From the NCBI GenBank assembly GCA_963539845.1, contig CAUTML010000003.1, positions 3,683 to 67,682 of the forward strand: a stretch of 64,000 nucleotides of DNA, given 5' to 3'. Shown here one piece after another: positions 1-8,814 of this stretch (positions are counted from its first letter, which is position 1; each line of letters opens with the position of its first letter). Source of the DNA: CAMUQR01 sp963539845 (GTDB taxonomy: Bacteria; Patescibacteriota; Saccharimonadia; Saccharimonadales; Saccharimonadaceae). Position numbers and translations under genes: made by a program. The notes beneath the pieces were generated by a model. The model was not told the origin of the DNA, did no database searches, and saw only the letters and a program-made list of their open reading frames with translations.

Positions 1-1239
1 TGGGACATTGATAATCCGCGCCAGGCTGACCTGATCATGTGGTTGATAGCACAACCGCAGATAAGCCAAAATGTCTTTAACTTCTTTGCGATCAAAAAAG
101 CGCACGCCACCGATGATTTTATACGGCAAATTAGCGGAAATCAGCGCTCGCTCTAGACCGTAGCTTTGGGCGTTGGTGCGATAAAGAATGGCGATTTCGT
201 CGAGTTGGTAAACATTGCGCAAATCACGAATTAAATTGGCGATGCGAAACGCTTCATCGTGTTCATCAGCCACAAACCGAACTTCCACTGGCTCGCCATC
301 ACCAGCCTCCGTCCACATTTGTTTGTCGGTGCGCTGGAGGTTTTTTTCGATGACTTTTTGGGCGACAGATAGAATATTACCGGTTGAGCGATAGTTTTGT
401 TCGAGTTTGATGACCTTAGCACCGGCAAAATCCCGCTGAAAATTCAAAATATTGGTAAAATCCGCCCCGCGAAAAGAATAAACTGATTGCCAGTCATCAC
501 CCACCACGCAGATATTTTGCTGGGAGTTGACCAACAATTTGACAATTTTATACTGAGCCGAATTAGTGTCCTGATACTCATCAATTAGAATAAATTTAAA
601 CTGTTTTTGCCACTGTTGACGAACGCTCGGCACGGTTTTTAATAAACGAACCACTTCTAGCAACAAATCATCAAAATCCAGCGCCCGCGTTTGACGCTTC
701 AAACGCTCATATTCCCGATAAATCTCCGCCAGACGTTTTTTATCATGGTGAAACACACTCTCGGCGTATTCGTCAGGCGTTTGCATCCGATTTTTAGCCG
801 AAGAAATTACCGCCGACACTGCTCGCGGTTTGAGCTCTGATTTCAGGCCGAGACTGGTAAGAGCTTGTTTAATTAAACCCTGGCGGTCGGTTTCATCATA
901 AATCACAAACTGCGGATCAATGCCAATCGCCGTGCCCGATTGACGCAAAATCTTGACACAAATCCCGTGAAAAGTACCCATATACGGCATAAACGACCAG
1001 CTATTCGGTCGCCCCAGCAACGTCGAAAGGCGCTGACGCATCTCCTGAGAGGCTTTGTTGGTAAAAGTAACCGCCAAAATTTCCTGATCGGCCACACCAC
1101 AATTTTGAATTAAATGAGCAATCCGATGGGTCAGAGTTTTGGTTTTGCCCGAACCAGCCCCTGCCAGCACTAACACCGGTCCGTCAACCGTACGCACCGC
1201 CTCAGCTTGTGCTTCGTTTAAGCCTGCAAATAAGTCCAT
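1..1239 (-). CDS. pcrA: UvrD/PcrA-type superfamily 1 DNA helicase, C-terminus beyond window
   Basis: ATP-dependent 3'-5' DNA helicase of nucleotide excision repair and replication restart. I translated the minus strand from the ATG at 1239: the N-terminus has the Q-motif region and Walker A GAGSGKT near residue 27, followed by the IDEYQDT helicase motif II, the VGDDWQSVYSFRGAD motif III region and LEQNYRST motif IV. The frame is open to base 1, so only about 413 of an expected 700 or more residues are present. The ATG directly abuts the TAA of the upstream gene, and a TATAAT sequence in that gene's last codons lies six bases before it, suggesting an internal leaderless promoter. UvrD, PcrA and Rep cannot be told apart from this half. 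Confidence 0.93.
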   Translation of the reverse strand, partial: MDLFAGLNEAQAEAVRTVDGPVLVLAGAGSGKTKTLTHRIAHLIQNCGVADQEILAVTFTNKASQEMRQRLSTLLGRPNSWSFMPYMGTFHGICVKILRQSGTAIGIDPQFVIYDETDRQGLIKQALTSLGLKSELKPRAVSAVISSAKNRMQTPDEYAESVFHHDKKRLAEIYREYERLKRQTRALDFDDLLLEVVRLLKTVPSVRQQWQKQFKFILIDEYQDTNSAQYKIVKLLVNSQQNICVVGDDWQSVYSFRGADFTNILNFQRDFAGAKVIKLEQNYRSTGNILSVAQKVIEKNLQRTDKQMWTEAGDGEPVEVRFVADEHDEAFRIANLIRDLRNVYQLDEIAILYRTNAQSYGLERALISANLPYKIIGGVRFFDRKEVKDILAYLRLCYQPHDQVSLARIINVP

Positions 1240-2475
1240 TTACTTATTATACACTGTCAAAAGGTAAATACCGACCGATGCTCCAATAATTGCTATAATT
1301 GTCAACAAAATCCAAATTACCGTACTCCATTTGCTAGGAGCGTCTGGAGCGGTCGATGCATCACCTCGATAAAGCGTCGCTGTGTCGTCTAAAATAGTAG
1401 TTGGCTCCACTTGCAAGGTTGAAGCTTGGCGGTCGCTAGCCATTGCCTTGTCATACGGCACGCCCAGTGGTCGTTTATCTACCTTAGCACTATCCAAAAA
1501 CGGACTAGAACTGCGGTCTTGCGGAGACAAATCTACCCGTCGAGCACTAGTAGAATCGGTTTCGGTTGGATTTATAGCGTCTAGCTCGGCCATTTCGTCT
1601 AAATCGACCACCGAAGATTGAGGCTGAGAAATCCGATTTGACGGCTGAGACGCCGAAATTGGAGTAGATGCTGGTTGTTGAGGCGCTTTAGGGGCTAGTT
1701 TTGCTACATAATCAACTGAATCGTATTGATAGACCGTCTCCGAACCATCCGGTTGCTTAGTCGATAAAGTTTCGCTTTGATAATGACCGGTTACCAGCGA
1801 ATCAGTGGAGCGATTTGCCGATTCGATTACCGGAGTCATTGCCGGAGCCGTCATAGCTTCGCCCACTTGATTTAATCGACGACGCTGACGCAGTAAATTC
1901 GCTCCGCGCGATACCGACGCAGTATTTGATAAATCAGCCGGACGTGCTGTAGTTTGAAGCGTTTTAGCTGGTTTGACTGACGCTGATTGTTGAGCAACTG
2001 TGTGAGACGATTGAGATGTTGTTGATACTCGGGGTGCAGACGTGGTTGATGTTCGTGATATAGGCGCCGTTGATGTTCGCGGTCTAGATGCCATAGTCGA
2101 CGTTCGAGACGTGGTCGGCATATTTAATGCTCGGGGTGTAGTCGCCGTAGCAGGTTTAACCCGACGGATACCATCAACCGGCAAGCCACGATTTAGGCGC
2201 TTGGTCTGCGACGCCGTTCCCGGAGACGAAACCGTCTGAGACACGGTTCGGGGGGCTGCCTGAGCAGAAACTGTCGGGCGAACCGGCACCGTTGGCGTCG
2301 ACTTACGACTTTTAGAAATCGGCTTGGTAGTAGAATGAGCCACGTTAATAATGTCCATATTTCGCCCTCGACTCTGTTGTTGGCGCAGGCGAGCTTTTTT
2401 CTCGGCGACTTGTTTTTTCTGGTTCATAATCTTGTGCACTTCCTGATCAAGCGCTTCAAAATCAATATCTTGCAT
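1240..2475 (-). CDS. Tail-anchored Ser/Thr/Pro-rich membrane protein of unknown function
   Basis: No family is recognised. The first 35 residues are charged and probably helical (many K, E, Q). About 330 residues of low-complexity Ser/Thr/Ala/Pro/Arg-rich sequence follow, and a single hydrophobic segment lies close to the C-terminus (TVIWILLTIIAIIGASVGI), so it is probably a cytoplasmic protein anchored by its tail. The ATG at 2475 shares one base with the tpiA stop (TGATG) and has an AAGGGGG Shine-Dalgarno site six bases upstream. A TTG one codon earlier is possible but worse placed. It is likely translationally coupled to tpiA. The protein at 62467-63054 has the same architecture. The function is not inferable. 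Confidence 0.75.
   Translation of the reverse strand: MQDIDFEALDQEVHKIMNQKKQVAEKKARLRQQQSRGRNMDIINVAHSTTKPISKSRKSTPTVPVRPTVSAQAAPRTVSQTVSSPGTASQTKRLNRGLPVDGIRRVKPATATTPRALNMPTTSRTSTMASRPRTSTAPISRTSTTSAPRVSTTSQSSHTVAQQSASVKPAKTLQTTARPADLSNTASVSRGANLLRQRRRLNQVGEAMTAPAMTPVIESANRSTDSLVTGHYQSETLSTKQPDGSETVYQYDSVDYVAKLAPKAPQQPASTPISASQPSNRISQPQSSVVDLDEMAELDAINPTETDSTSARRVDLSPQDRSSSPFLDSAKVDKRPLGVPYDKAMASDRQASTLQVEPTTILDDTATLYRGDASTAPDAPSKWSTVIWILLTIIAIIGASVGIYLLTVYNK
1246..1251 (-). promoter_or_regulatory. -10 box (TATAAT) of the helicase gene, leaderless spacing
   Basis: TATAAT on the minus strand with six bases before the ATG at 1239. It is formed by the last codons of the upstream gene. No convincing -35 box is seen 17 bases further up, so this is a weaker call than the two-box promoters elsewhere. 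Confidence 0.4.
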
Positions 2476-3257
2476 CAATTGCCCCCTTCTTTTGTTAAAT
2501 TGTAAGTTTTTTCAATAATATCGTTAAACTGATAAGCGTTCAAACTCGATCCGCCCATCATCAATCCATCAACACCTTTAATTTGCAAAAAGCCCAAGGC
2601 ATTATCGGAAGTTACGCTACCACCGTAAACCACCCGCACTGCGGTTGAAGCTTTTTTGCCAAATAAATAACCAATTTGGTCACGAATTATGGCGACAGCC
2701 TTAACTACATCAACTACTTGAGCTGATTGCCCAGTGCCAATTGCCCACACCGGCTCGTAAGCAATCACACAATTAGCGATATCTTCGCTGGTCACATTAG
2801 CTAGACCAGTTAGCAGTTGGTCATTGAGCACGTCTTTGGTTTCACCAGCCGAACGATCAACAATCGTTTCACCAACACACAAAATCGGCTTAATACCTGA
2901 GCGCAAGGCCGCCTGAACTTTACCACGGATGTCTTTGTCGGTTTCGTGAAAAATATGCCGGCGCTCAGAATGACCAACAAGCGCGTATTCCACGATATTT
3001 TTGAGTTGAGCGATGGCCACTTCGCCAGTAAAAGCCCCAAAATCACGCCAATAAAAGTTTTGAGCGGCTAGTTTGAACTGACGTTTGTTAATCTGCAAAC
3101 TGAGCGATTGAAGCGTAAACACCGATGGTGCTAGCACCACATCGACCGAACGATGGGCTTGAATTAAATTGGATAATTTATGCAAATATAAACTAGCTTC
3201 ATTCATCGTGAAGTTCATTTTCCAGTTGCCGATAATGATTTTTTTATTTTGCGTCAT
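2475..3257 (-). CDS. tpiA: Triosephosphate isomerase
   Basis: Interconverts dihydroxyacetone phosphate and glyceraldehyde 3-phosphate in cytoplasmic glycolysis. The 260-residue length is normal for the family. Visible hallmarks are the GNWKMN substrate loop with the catalytic Lys near residue 13, GHSERR with the electrophilic His, AYEPVWAIGTG with the catalytic Glu, and the phosphate-binding VYGGSV and MMGGSSL loops. It follows pgk by 39 bases and has its own promoter inside the pgk end. No clear Shine-Dalgarno site precedes the ATG. Pgk plus TpiA next to each other is a common glycolytic pairing. Confidence 0.98.
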   Translation of the reverse strand: MTQNKKIIIGNWKMNFTMNEASLYLHKLSNLIQAHRSVDVVLAPSVFTLQSLSLQINKRQFKLAAQNFYWRDFGAFTGEVAIAQLKNIVEYALVGHSERRHIFHETDKDIRGKVQAALRSGIKPILCVGETIVDRSAGETKDVLNDQLLTGLANVTSEDIANCVIAYEPVWAIGTGQSAQVVDVVKAVAIIRDQIGYLFGKKASTAVRVVYGGSVTSDNALGFLQIKGVDGLMMGGSSLNAYQFNDIIEKTYNLTKEGGN

Positions 3258-3283
3258 ATTTTAAAATGTTTATGGCTAGATCA

Positions 3284-3312
3284 ATTATAACGGTTTTTAA
3301 AGATTAAGTAAA
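3284..3312 (-). promoter_or_regulatory. Promoter of tpiA (TTTACT-N17-TATAAT)
   Basis: The minus-strand -35 TTTACT (3312-3307) and -10 TATAAT (3289-3284) have a 17-base spacer and overlap the last codons of pgk. It gives a leader of roughly 20 bases before the tpiA ATG. Confidence 0.55.
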
Positions 3313-4508
3313 CCCTTAGCGCCCGGTAATTCCCCATAAGCTAACAGTTCTAAACTCGCTCCACCACCAGTTGACAAAAACAATTCGGAGTAAACTGCAC
3401 CACGAACGTTGGTTTGGTTTTTTGTTGTAAAATTGTCAACAAAACCGACCGTGTCGCCACCGCCAATTAGCGCTGGCGTATGGTGTTTGATCAACGCAGT
3501 AATCACCGCCACACTTCCGCCAGCCAAGGACGGATTTTCGCTGTAACCGAGGTTACCATTCCACAGAACCGCGCCCGCTTGTTGAATAAGTGTTGTAATT
3601 TTTGCAATAGTTTCAGGGCCAATATCACCAATAATCTCGGTTGCTGTCAGCTGTCCTAGAGGTTTAGCTACCGCTTCCGTCGCCTGCAAATCGTTCACTG
3701 CCAGTACATCACTTGGCAAAATCAGCCGGTCTAAGCTTTTGCCAGCCCGAGTCCACGCCTGATAAACCGCTTGGACCGCCGGCGCTTGATTGTTTTCCAC
3801 CAGACTGCGACCGACATTAAAACCCGCCTCCGCCAAAAACACATTAGCCATCGCTCCACCAATTATTAGATAATCAACTTCGCCCGCTAATTTTGTCAAA
3901 AAATCAATCTTGTCACTGATTTTGGCACCACCGACAATCGCCATCAATGGTCGCTGGGCTGTTTGCAAAAATCCACCAACCGCCAAATATTCCCGCACAA
4001 AATTATCGCTAGCGTAACTTGGTAGGAGTTTGGTAACTGCCTCGGTCGTGGCGGATTGTCGATGTGCCACCGCAAAACCATCTTGGACAAACACTTCCGC
4101 GCCAGTTGACGCCACTAATTGTCGAGCAAACGCCTCATCATTATTAGCTTCACCCGACCAGAAGCGCAGGTTTTCGAATAATACGATTTGTTCTGTCGGT
4201 AGTTGTTCTGGCGTTAGCCCTTGCCAATCCGCCACCCAACCCACGGATTGCTCTAACAATCGCCCCAGATGTTCGGCTACCGGCGCTAACGATAACTCCG
4301 CCTCAAAACCTTGACCGGTTGGGCGTCCCAGATGACTGACGAGAATAATTTTACGCGCTCCAGCCATCATCAGCGCCCGAATCACCCCCAAACTAGTTCG
4401 AATCCGCATATCATTTTGGATCTGACCAGCTTGAATCGGCACGTTATAGTCGGTGCGCACCAACACCGTTTTATCTTTAAAATTAAATTGATCGACTAAT
4501 CGTTTCAT
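3297..4508 (-). CDS. pgk: Phosphoglycerate kinase
   Basis: Transfers phosphate from 1,3-bisphosphoglycerate to ADP in glycolysis. At 403 residues it has the full two-domain length. Seen are the N-terminal VLVRTDYNVP substrate motif, SHLGRP, an ENLRFWSGE segment, the hinge region with IVGGAKISDKI, and the C-terminal nucleotide-binding GGGDTVGF and STGGGASLE motifs. The start is supported by an AGAGGA Shine-Dalgarno site. It is followed by tpiA and is probably partly co-transcribed with it. Confidence 0.98.
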   Translation of the reverse strand: MKRLVDQFNFKDKTVLVRTDYNVPIQAGQIQNDMRIRTSLGVIRALMMAGARKIILVSHLGRPTGQGFEAELSLAPVAEHLGRLLEQSVGWVADWQGLTPEQLPTEQIVLFENLRFWSGEANNDEAFARQLVASTGAEVFVQDGFAVAHRQSATTEAVTKLLPSYASDNFVREYLAVGGFLQTAQRPLMAIVGGAKISDKIDFLTKLAGEVDYLIIGGAMANVFLAEAGFNVGRSLVENNQAPAVQAVYQAWTRAGKSLDRLILPSDVLAVNDLQATEAVAKPLGQLTATEIIGDIGPETIAKITTLIQQAGAVLWNGNLGYSENPSLAGGSVAVITALIKHHTPALIGGGDTVGFVDNFTTKNQTNVRGAVYSELFLSTGGGASLELLAYGELPGAKGLLNL

Positions 4509-4524
4509 AATTCCTCTTGTGTTT

Positions 4525-4553
4525 ATTGTAAACGGTTAGTGATGGTTTCGCAA
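4525..4553 (-). promoter_or_regulatory. Promoter of pgk (TTGCGA-N17-TACAAT)
   Basis: Minus-strand -35 TTGCGA (4553-4548), 17-base spacer, -10 TACAAT (4530-4525), 17 bases upstream of the pgk ATG. Confidence 0.65.
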
Positions 4554-4571
4554 CCAAAGTTTTTTAAAAAA

Positions 4572-6029
4572 CTAATCCAACGCCCGCCAAACCAACCGCG
4601 CTTTAGTTTCGCCGATTAGAGCTTTGACCGAATCAAATCCAGCTCGTTTAATGCCAGCCGGCGATTTGTATTTTGTGAGTAATTTTTGGCGGGTAACCGG
4701 GCCGATACCCTTAATTTGATCAAGCGCACTGATGGTTTGAGCTTCAAGTTTTAATTTTGTATGATAACCAACCGCAAACCGATGGGCCTCGTCACGAATT
4801 CGCTGCAACAGTTTAATGACCGCCGTATTATGTGGCAATTTTACCAGATAAAACTCACCTTCCTCAAACACTAGTCCTTGAAGTTCGGCGACTTTGACGG
4901 CGCTGAGTTTAATATTTGACAGTTGTTTGTGAATAACGATTAGCTCTTGTTTTTCCGCTAGACCAAACATCGGCAAACTGCCGTCGCTAGCTGCAATTCC
5001 TGCCTGTAATTGCCCTTTACCGCCATCAATCAGCACCACATCGGGGCGGGGCCAGTTTTGGTTAAAACGGCGTTTGATCGTCTCGCTCATGTTATAAAAA
5101 TCGTTGTTTTGGTCAATTTTAGTCTTAAATTTGCGATAATCAGTCCGCTTGGCTATACCATTGATAAACACTACCATACTCGCCACCACATTGGTCCCGC
5201 CATGATGCGAGATATCATAGCCCTCAATCCGCGCCGGCAATCGCGCCAACCCAAACAACTGACGCAAATCCGCCAGCGCCTGATCGTGCGACAGATTTTG
5301 CTCAGCGTCAATAATCCGCACTTTGCGTTGCAGAGCTTCGAGCGCTTGGATTTGATTGCGTATTTTAGTGGCCTGTTCGAATTGCTGATTGTTGGCCAAT
5401 TCGATCATTTGACGCCGTAATTCGGTGATAATTTGCCGTTTTTCACCTCTGATAAAGCGACGAATTTGCTGTAAATCACTGAGATATTTCTGCTGATCGT
5501 TTGCGGTCGCCAGCGGTGGATTTAAACCAATATGCCAATCGAGCCGCGAGGCGCTTTTGGCTTCTAGCGGTCGCGTCAAATACGGAAAAATCCAGCGCAA
5601 ATAACGCATCGCTTGCTTAATTGGATAGGCGCTATAAAATGGCCCAAAATATTCACCGCCATCATCAAACGGCTGACGTGTGAAGCTCACAAACGGCAGT
5701 CGATCGCCCGAAATTTTGATATAAGTCGCCGATTTATCATCACGCAATAAAATATTAAAGCTCGGTTTATAGCGTTTAATCAGCTCCGATTCCAAAAATA
5801 GCGCATCCAGCTCTGAGTCGGTTTCGATCCACTCCAGATCGGCGATTTCTTTGACCAGAGCTTCAGTTTTGGGGTCGGGCAAACGTTTTTGAAAATATTG
5901 CTTAACGCGGTTTTTGAGCACTTTAGCTTTGCCAATATAAATAATCTCGCCCGTGGCGTTTTTATGCAAATAAACGCCTGGTGATTTGGGCAGAGCTTTA
6001 AGTTTCGTCGTTAAGTCAACCAATTCCAT
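4572..6029 (-). CDS. uvrC: UvrABC system protein C, compact and cysteine-free
   Basis: Dual incision nuclease of nucleotide excision repair. An N-terminal GIY-YIG domain covers about residues 10-95 (GVYLHKN, IIYIGKA), a UVR motif about 197-233, an RNase H-like nuclease about 265-420 (acidic residues in GYDISHH and VLIDGG, His in AHRFA), and a helix-hairpin-helix about 435-485 (IKGIGPVTRQKLL). At about 485 residues it is some 100 shorter than usual, mostly between UVR and the second nuclease. The position where other UvrCs carry a cysteine cluster reads RLDWHIGLNPP, and the protein has no Cys at all. The ATG at 6029 is preferred over the TTG at 6035 because an AT-rich -10-like box lies just upstream. 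Confidence 0.95.
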   Translation of the reverse strand: MELVDLTTKLKALPKSPGVYLHKNATGEIIYIGKAKVLKNRVKQYFQKRLPDPKTEALVKEIADLEWIETDSELDALFLESELIKRYKPSFNILLRDDKSATYIKISGDRLPFVSFTRQPFDDGGEYFGPFYSAYPIKQAMRYLRWIFPYLTRPLEAKSASRLDWHIGLNPPLATANDQQKYLSDLQQIRRFIRGEKRQIITELRRQMIELANNQQFEQATKIRNQIQALEALQRKVRIIDAEQNLSHDQALADLRQLFGLARLPARIEGYDISHHGGTNVVASMVVFINGIAKRTDYRKFKTKIDQNNDFYNMSETIKRRFNQNWPRPDVVLIDGGKGQLQAGIAASDGSLPMFGLAEKQELIVIHKQLSNIKLSAVKVAELQGLVFEEGEFYLVKLPHNTAVIKLLQRIRDEAHRFAVGYHTKLKLEAQTISALDQIKGIGPVTRQKLLTKYKSPAGIKRAGFDSVKALIGETKARLVWRALD

Positions 6030-6070
6030 TGCCAATATTAAACCATACCTGATTACTGATTACAATTTTT

Positions 6071-6108
6071 AAAACTCCCACCTTTTCAATTGAGCTAGTG
6101 AGAGTTTT
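6071..6108 (-). terminator. Hairpin terminator after rplY
   Basis: An 11-base inverted repeat (AAAACTC-C-CAC against GTG-A-GAGTTTT, one mismatch) lies 20 bases past the rplY stop and ends in TTTT on the minus strand. Confidence 0.6.
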
Positions 6109-6127
6109 AATAAAGTTTTAGTTTAAA

Positions 6128-6805
6128 TTATTCAGTTTTAGCTTCGTCGGTTGTTTCTTCAGCACCGTTGTCTGCTTCAACTTCAGCTACATCCTGAGTG
6201 TCATCGCCACCAGCGGCTTCGTTTTGAGCCTCCAATTGAGCTGGATCGTAAACATTAGCAACTGCCAAAGTTAAATCGATTTCTTTGTCAGTAAATTCCA
6301 CGCCTTTTGGTAATTTAATATCACCCAGCGTGATTCGATCACCGACAGCCGTGAGCTGGTCCAAAGCCACTGCCAGTTCGGCTGGCATATCGTTTGGCAA
6401 AGCTCGCAATTCAACATGTTCTAACACTTGCATCACCACCAAGCCCGCTCGTTCAGCTGGACTTTCACCTTGACCAGTAAGCACAATTTCCACTTCGGCG
6501 TCAATTGGATCCTTAGCGGAAATTGATTGGAATTCGATATTAACCAAATTGCGTTTGACAGTATCGCGAGCGATGTTTTTGATGACGGTAAAGTATTTCT
6601 TGCCATCAACTTCCAGATTGACAGGTGTTGAGAATCCAGCCTGCTCAATCACTTTTTCCAGAGCGTTATTCTCAGCTTCAATATTAAGCGGAGCGTGTTT
6701 GGCGCCATATACCACGCCCGGCACCAAACCGGTTTTGCGCAAAGCTTTAACTTTTTTACCGGTTACTTCTCGTTTATTAACTTTAAATATAATCTTTTCT
6801 GCCAT
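6128..6805 (-). CDS. rplY: 50S ribosomal protein L25 (TL5/CTC form)
   Basis: Binds 5S rRNA in the large subunit. At 225 residues it is the long two-domain TL5/CTC type and not the short E. coli type. The N-terminal beta domain has the GLVPGVVYG motif near residue 27, the C-terminal TL5 domain covers about 95-190, and an acidic low-complexity tail follows (E, D, A, T rich). An AAGGA Shine-Dalgarno site precedes the ATG. It is apparently monocistronic, with its own promoter and terminator. Confidence 0.96.
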   Translation of the reverse strand: MAEKIIFKVNKREVTGKKVKALRKTGLVPGVVYGAKHAPLNIEAENNALEKVIEQAGFSTPVNLEVDGKKYFTVIKNIARDTVKRNLVNIEFQSISAKDPIDAEVEIVLTGQGESPAERAGLVVMQVLEHVELRALPNDMPAELAVALDQLTAVGDRITLGDIKLPKGVEFTDKEIDLTLAVANVYDPAQLEAQNEAAGGDDTQDVAEVEADNGAEETTDEAKTE

Positions 6806-6839
6806 TTTATTCCTTTTACAAATTCTTAAAACTTCTATA

Positions 6840-6868
6840 ATTGTATCATATTTTAGTTAAAAAGACAA
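6840..6868 (-). promoter_or_regulatory. Promoter of rplY (TTGTCT-N17-TACAAT)
   Basis: Minus-strand -35 TTGTCT (6868-6863), 17-base spacer, -10 TACAAT (6845-6840), followed by a leader of about 28 bases carrying the Shine-Dalgarno site. Confidence 0.65.
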
Positions 6869-6873
6869 TTCTT

Positions 6874-7902
6874 CTACTCATTGGAAACGGCAATATTAAT
6901 TGGTTCCTGCTCAATCATCACGCCGAATTTGTCCTTGATAATCTGCTGAATTTCAGTCACCGCCTGAGTTAAATCAGCGAAAGTTTCAGCTGAATCGTTG
7001 AGCAAAATCAAAGCATTATTATCGTCAACTTTGATCCCGTGAAAGATTCGACCACGCAAACCAGCCTGATCCAGCATCCAGCCAGTCGGGATTTTAATCA
7101 AGTCACCAATCGGCTCCGCAAACGGCACCGCACCGAATTTTTGCTCGATATAGTCAAGTTGTTGCTTGGTAATCAAGGCATTTTTAAAAAACGACCCAGC
7201 GCTCGGCACTTGATGATAATCTGGGATTTTTGAACCACGCACCGCTAGAATGTATTGGCGCAATTTCGCCGGACTAAAATCAGTCAAATTATGTTGTTCG
7301 ATGTAGTTTTGGAGCGAAGTATAAAACGGCGGTTGTGGTTGGTTATGATGCAATTTAACCGTCACCGAAGTAATAAAATACCGCCCGCGCGCCTGTTGTT
7401 TAAAAATGCTCTCCCGATAGCTAAAACCACAATCAGCATTGCTCAAAACCACAAATTCATCCGTCGTCGTATCAAATGCCTCAAGCTCAGCTAGCACCTG
7501 AGAAATGTCCTGACCATAAGCTCCAACATTTTGGATTGGCGCCGCCCCAACCGTACCCGGTACCCCGCTCAAACTCTCAATTCCGCACAACCCTTTTTCG
7601 GTCGCGCTAGCTACTAAATCATCTAGCAATTCCCCCGCTCCCGCTCGTAGTTCGGTTTCGGATATTTGCTCAATACCTTTGATGCGATTAAGCGCCACAA
7701 TCGCCTCCAAATCCTGATCAGGCGCAATAGAATTACTGCCTTCCCCCAAAATAATCACCGGCAGGTTTAATTCTCGAGCTTTGCGATAAAGTTCCGGCAC
7801 CTGCTGGCGATCAGTTATAGTCGCCAAAAAGCGCGCACGCCCGACGCCAATTTTAAAAGTTGTTAACTCGCGTAATGATACATTTTCTTGCAATTCAATC
7901 AT
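6874..7902 (-). CDS. murB: UDP-N-acetylenolpyruvoylglucosamine reductase
   Basis: FAD- and NADPH-dependent enzyme that reduces the MurA product to UDP-MurNAc in peptidoglycan synthesis. Typical MurB features are the start LRELTTFKIGVGRARF, the FAD-binding VIILGEGSNSI, GIESLSGVPGTVGAAPIQNVGAYGQ, the RESIFKQ region, and the PSAGSFFKN loop with its catalytic Ser. GWMLDQAGLRG near the C-terminus is also typical. The length is 342 residues. It is divergent from tmk. There is no Shine-Dalgarno site. TAAAAT lies exactly six bases before the ATG, pointing to a leaderless mRNA. With HTH-MurA (20571) and MurF (60902) it shows that a wall is made. Confidence 0.97.
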   Translation of the reverse strand: MIELQENVSLRELTTFKIGVGRARFLATITDRQQVPELYRKARELNLPVIILGEGSNSIAPDQDLEAIVALNRIKGIEQISETELRAGAGELLDDLVASATEKGLCGIESLSGVPGTVGAAPIQNVGAYGQDISQVLAELEAFDTTTDEFVVLSNADCGFSYRESIFKQQARGRYFITSVTVKLHHNQPQPPFYTSLQNYIEQHNLTDFSPAKLRQYILAVRGSKIPDYHQVPSAGSFFKNALITKQQLDYIEQKFGAVPFAEPIGDLIKIPTGWMLDQAGLRGRIFHGIKVDDNNALILLNDSAETFADLTQAVTEIQQIIKDKFGVMIEQEPINIAVSNE

Positions 7903-7908
7903 AATTAT

Positions 7909-7914
7909 ATTTTA
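7909..7914 (-). promoter_or_regulatory. -10 box of murB, leaderless spacing
   Basis: TAAAAT on the minus strand followed by six bases and the murB ATG. The -35 region is poor. It lies back to back with the tmk promoter. Confidence 0.45.
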
Positions 7915-7940
7915 GCACATCGCCTTGACAGTTTAGCTTA

Positions 7941-7969
7941 TTGAATATCTAAAAAACATTAGCTAAAAT
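7941..7969 (+). promoter_or_regulatory. Promoter of tmk (TTGAAT-N17-TAAAAT-N6-ATG)
   Basis: -35 TTGAAT (7941-7946), 17-base spacer, -10 TAAAAT (7964-7969) and only six bases to the ATG at 7976, so transcription should begin at the start codon itself. There is no Shine-Dalgarno site. Confidence 0.6.
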
Positions 7970-7975
7970 AAACAC

Positions 7976-8608
7976 ATGCAACAAAAAGGTAAATATCTAG
8001 TTATCGAAGGCACTGATGGGTCCGGCAAAACCACCGTTAGCGCTCAAGTTATCAAAAAACTGCAAGACCGAGGAATCGTGGTTTGGGCGATCCACGAACC
8101 TGGTAGCACCCCAATTGGCGAAGCTATCCGCACCATCGTAAAAGATGGCAGTTTAGAACGCACCGCATTGACCGAATTATTGTTATTTACAGCATCTCGA
8201 ACAGAATTGATCGAACAAATTCAACAAAAACTAAACAGTGGCGTGTGGGTGATTTCATCAAGAAATTATCTATCGTCCATTATTTATCAGGGATTGGCGC
8301 GTGGTTTAGGTATGAATTATGTCCAAAAAATTTGCGATGATTTGTTGCCAGATTTTTATCGCAACCCCGATTTGACAGTGATAATTGATGTCGATATTGC
8401 CACCGCTTCCGGTCGCCGCCAACAACGCGATTTCAGTGCTTCTCGACAGGACGCTTTTGAATCGCGCGATGATCATTTTCAGCAACAACTAATCGATGGC
8501 TACCGAACAATAGCTGATAAAAATCAATTGCCTTTGCTTAATGGTAGTAATTCAATTGAACAGCTTGCCGACCAAATTGACAATTTGATTCGTGAGCACC
8601 TCTGCTAG
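7976..8608 (+). CDS. tmk: Thymidylate kinase
   Basis: Phosphorylates dTMP to dTDP using ATP, in the cytoplasm. At 210 residues it has the usual length. Walker A GTDGSGKTT lies at about residues 12-20, HEPGSTPIGEAIR is the dTMP-binding region, and an S-R-N-Y-LSSIIYQG segment matches the family DRY-type motif in altered form (SRN instead of DRY/DRF). The LID region is RRQQRDFSASRQDAFESRDDHF. It is the only plus-strand gene in the first 39 kb. The mRNA is probably leaderless, and a strong hairpin follows. Confidence 0.93.
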   Translation: MQQKGKYLVIEGTDGSGKTTVSAQVIKKLQDRGIVVWAIHEPGSTPIGEAIRTIVKDGSLERTALTELLLFTASRTELIEQIQQKLNSGVWVISSRNYLSSIIYQGLARGLGMNYVQKICDDLLPDFYRNPDLTVIIDVDIATASGRRQQRDFSASRQDAFESRDDHFQQQLIDGYRTIADKNQLPLLNGSNSIEQLADQIDNLIREHLC

Positions 8609-8624
8609 TTTTTTTAAAAACCGC

Positions 8625-8663
8625 ATTAAAAATACCCCACAAGGCGAGTAGGGTATTTTTAAT
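8625..8663. terminator. Bidirectional terminator between tmk and tRNA-Lys
   Basis: A 13-base perfect inverted repeat (ATTAAAAATACCC against GGGTATTTTTAAT) lies 17 bases past the tmk stop and touches the encoded CCA of the tRNA. The T/A-rich flanks make it usable on both strands. Confidence 0.8.
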
Positions 8664-8739
8664 GGAGGAGCTGGAGGGGCTCGAACCCTCGACACCCTGC
8701 TTAAGAGGCAGGTGCTCTAACCAGCTGAGCTACAGCTCC
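8663..8739 (-). tRNA. tRNA-Lys (anticodon CTT)
   Basis: A full cloverleaf can be drawn. Acceptor GGAGCTG pairs with CAGCTCC, the D arm is present, anticodon stem CCTGC/GCAGG holds loop CTCTTAA (anticodon CTT, reads AAG), and the TTCGAGC T-loop is present. Discriminator T and an encoded CCA close the 77-base gene. Confidence 0.95.
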
Positions 8740-8814
8740 AAAACACTGGCTATTATACACCTTTTTGGTCTGTTTTTCAAGGTTTTAAGCTAATATAGAA
8801 GCTCGATATTAATC

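Noticed and set aside
5010..5420. 136-residue plus-strand reading frame
   Set aside because: Antisense to uvrC with no conserved motif or promoter.
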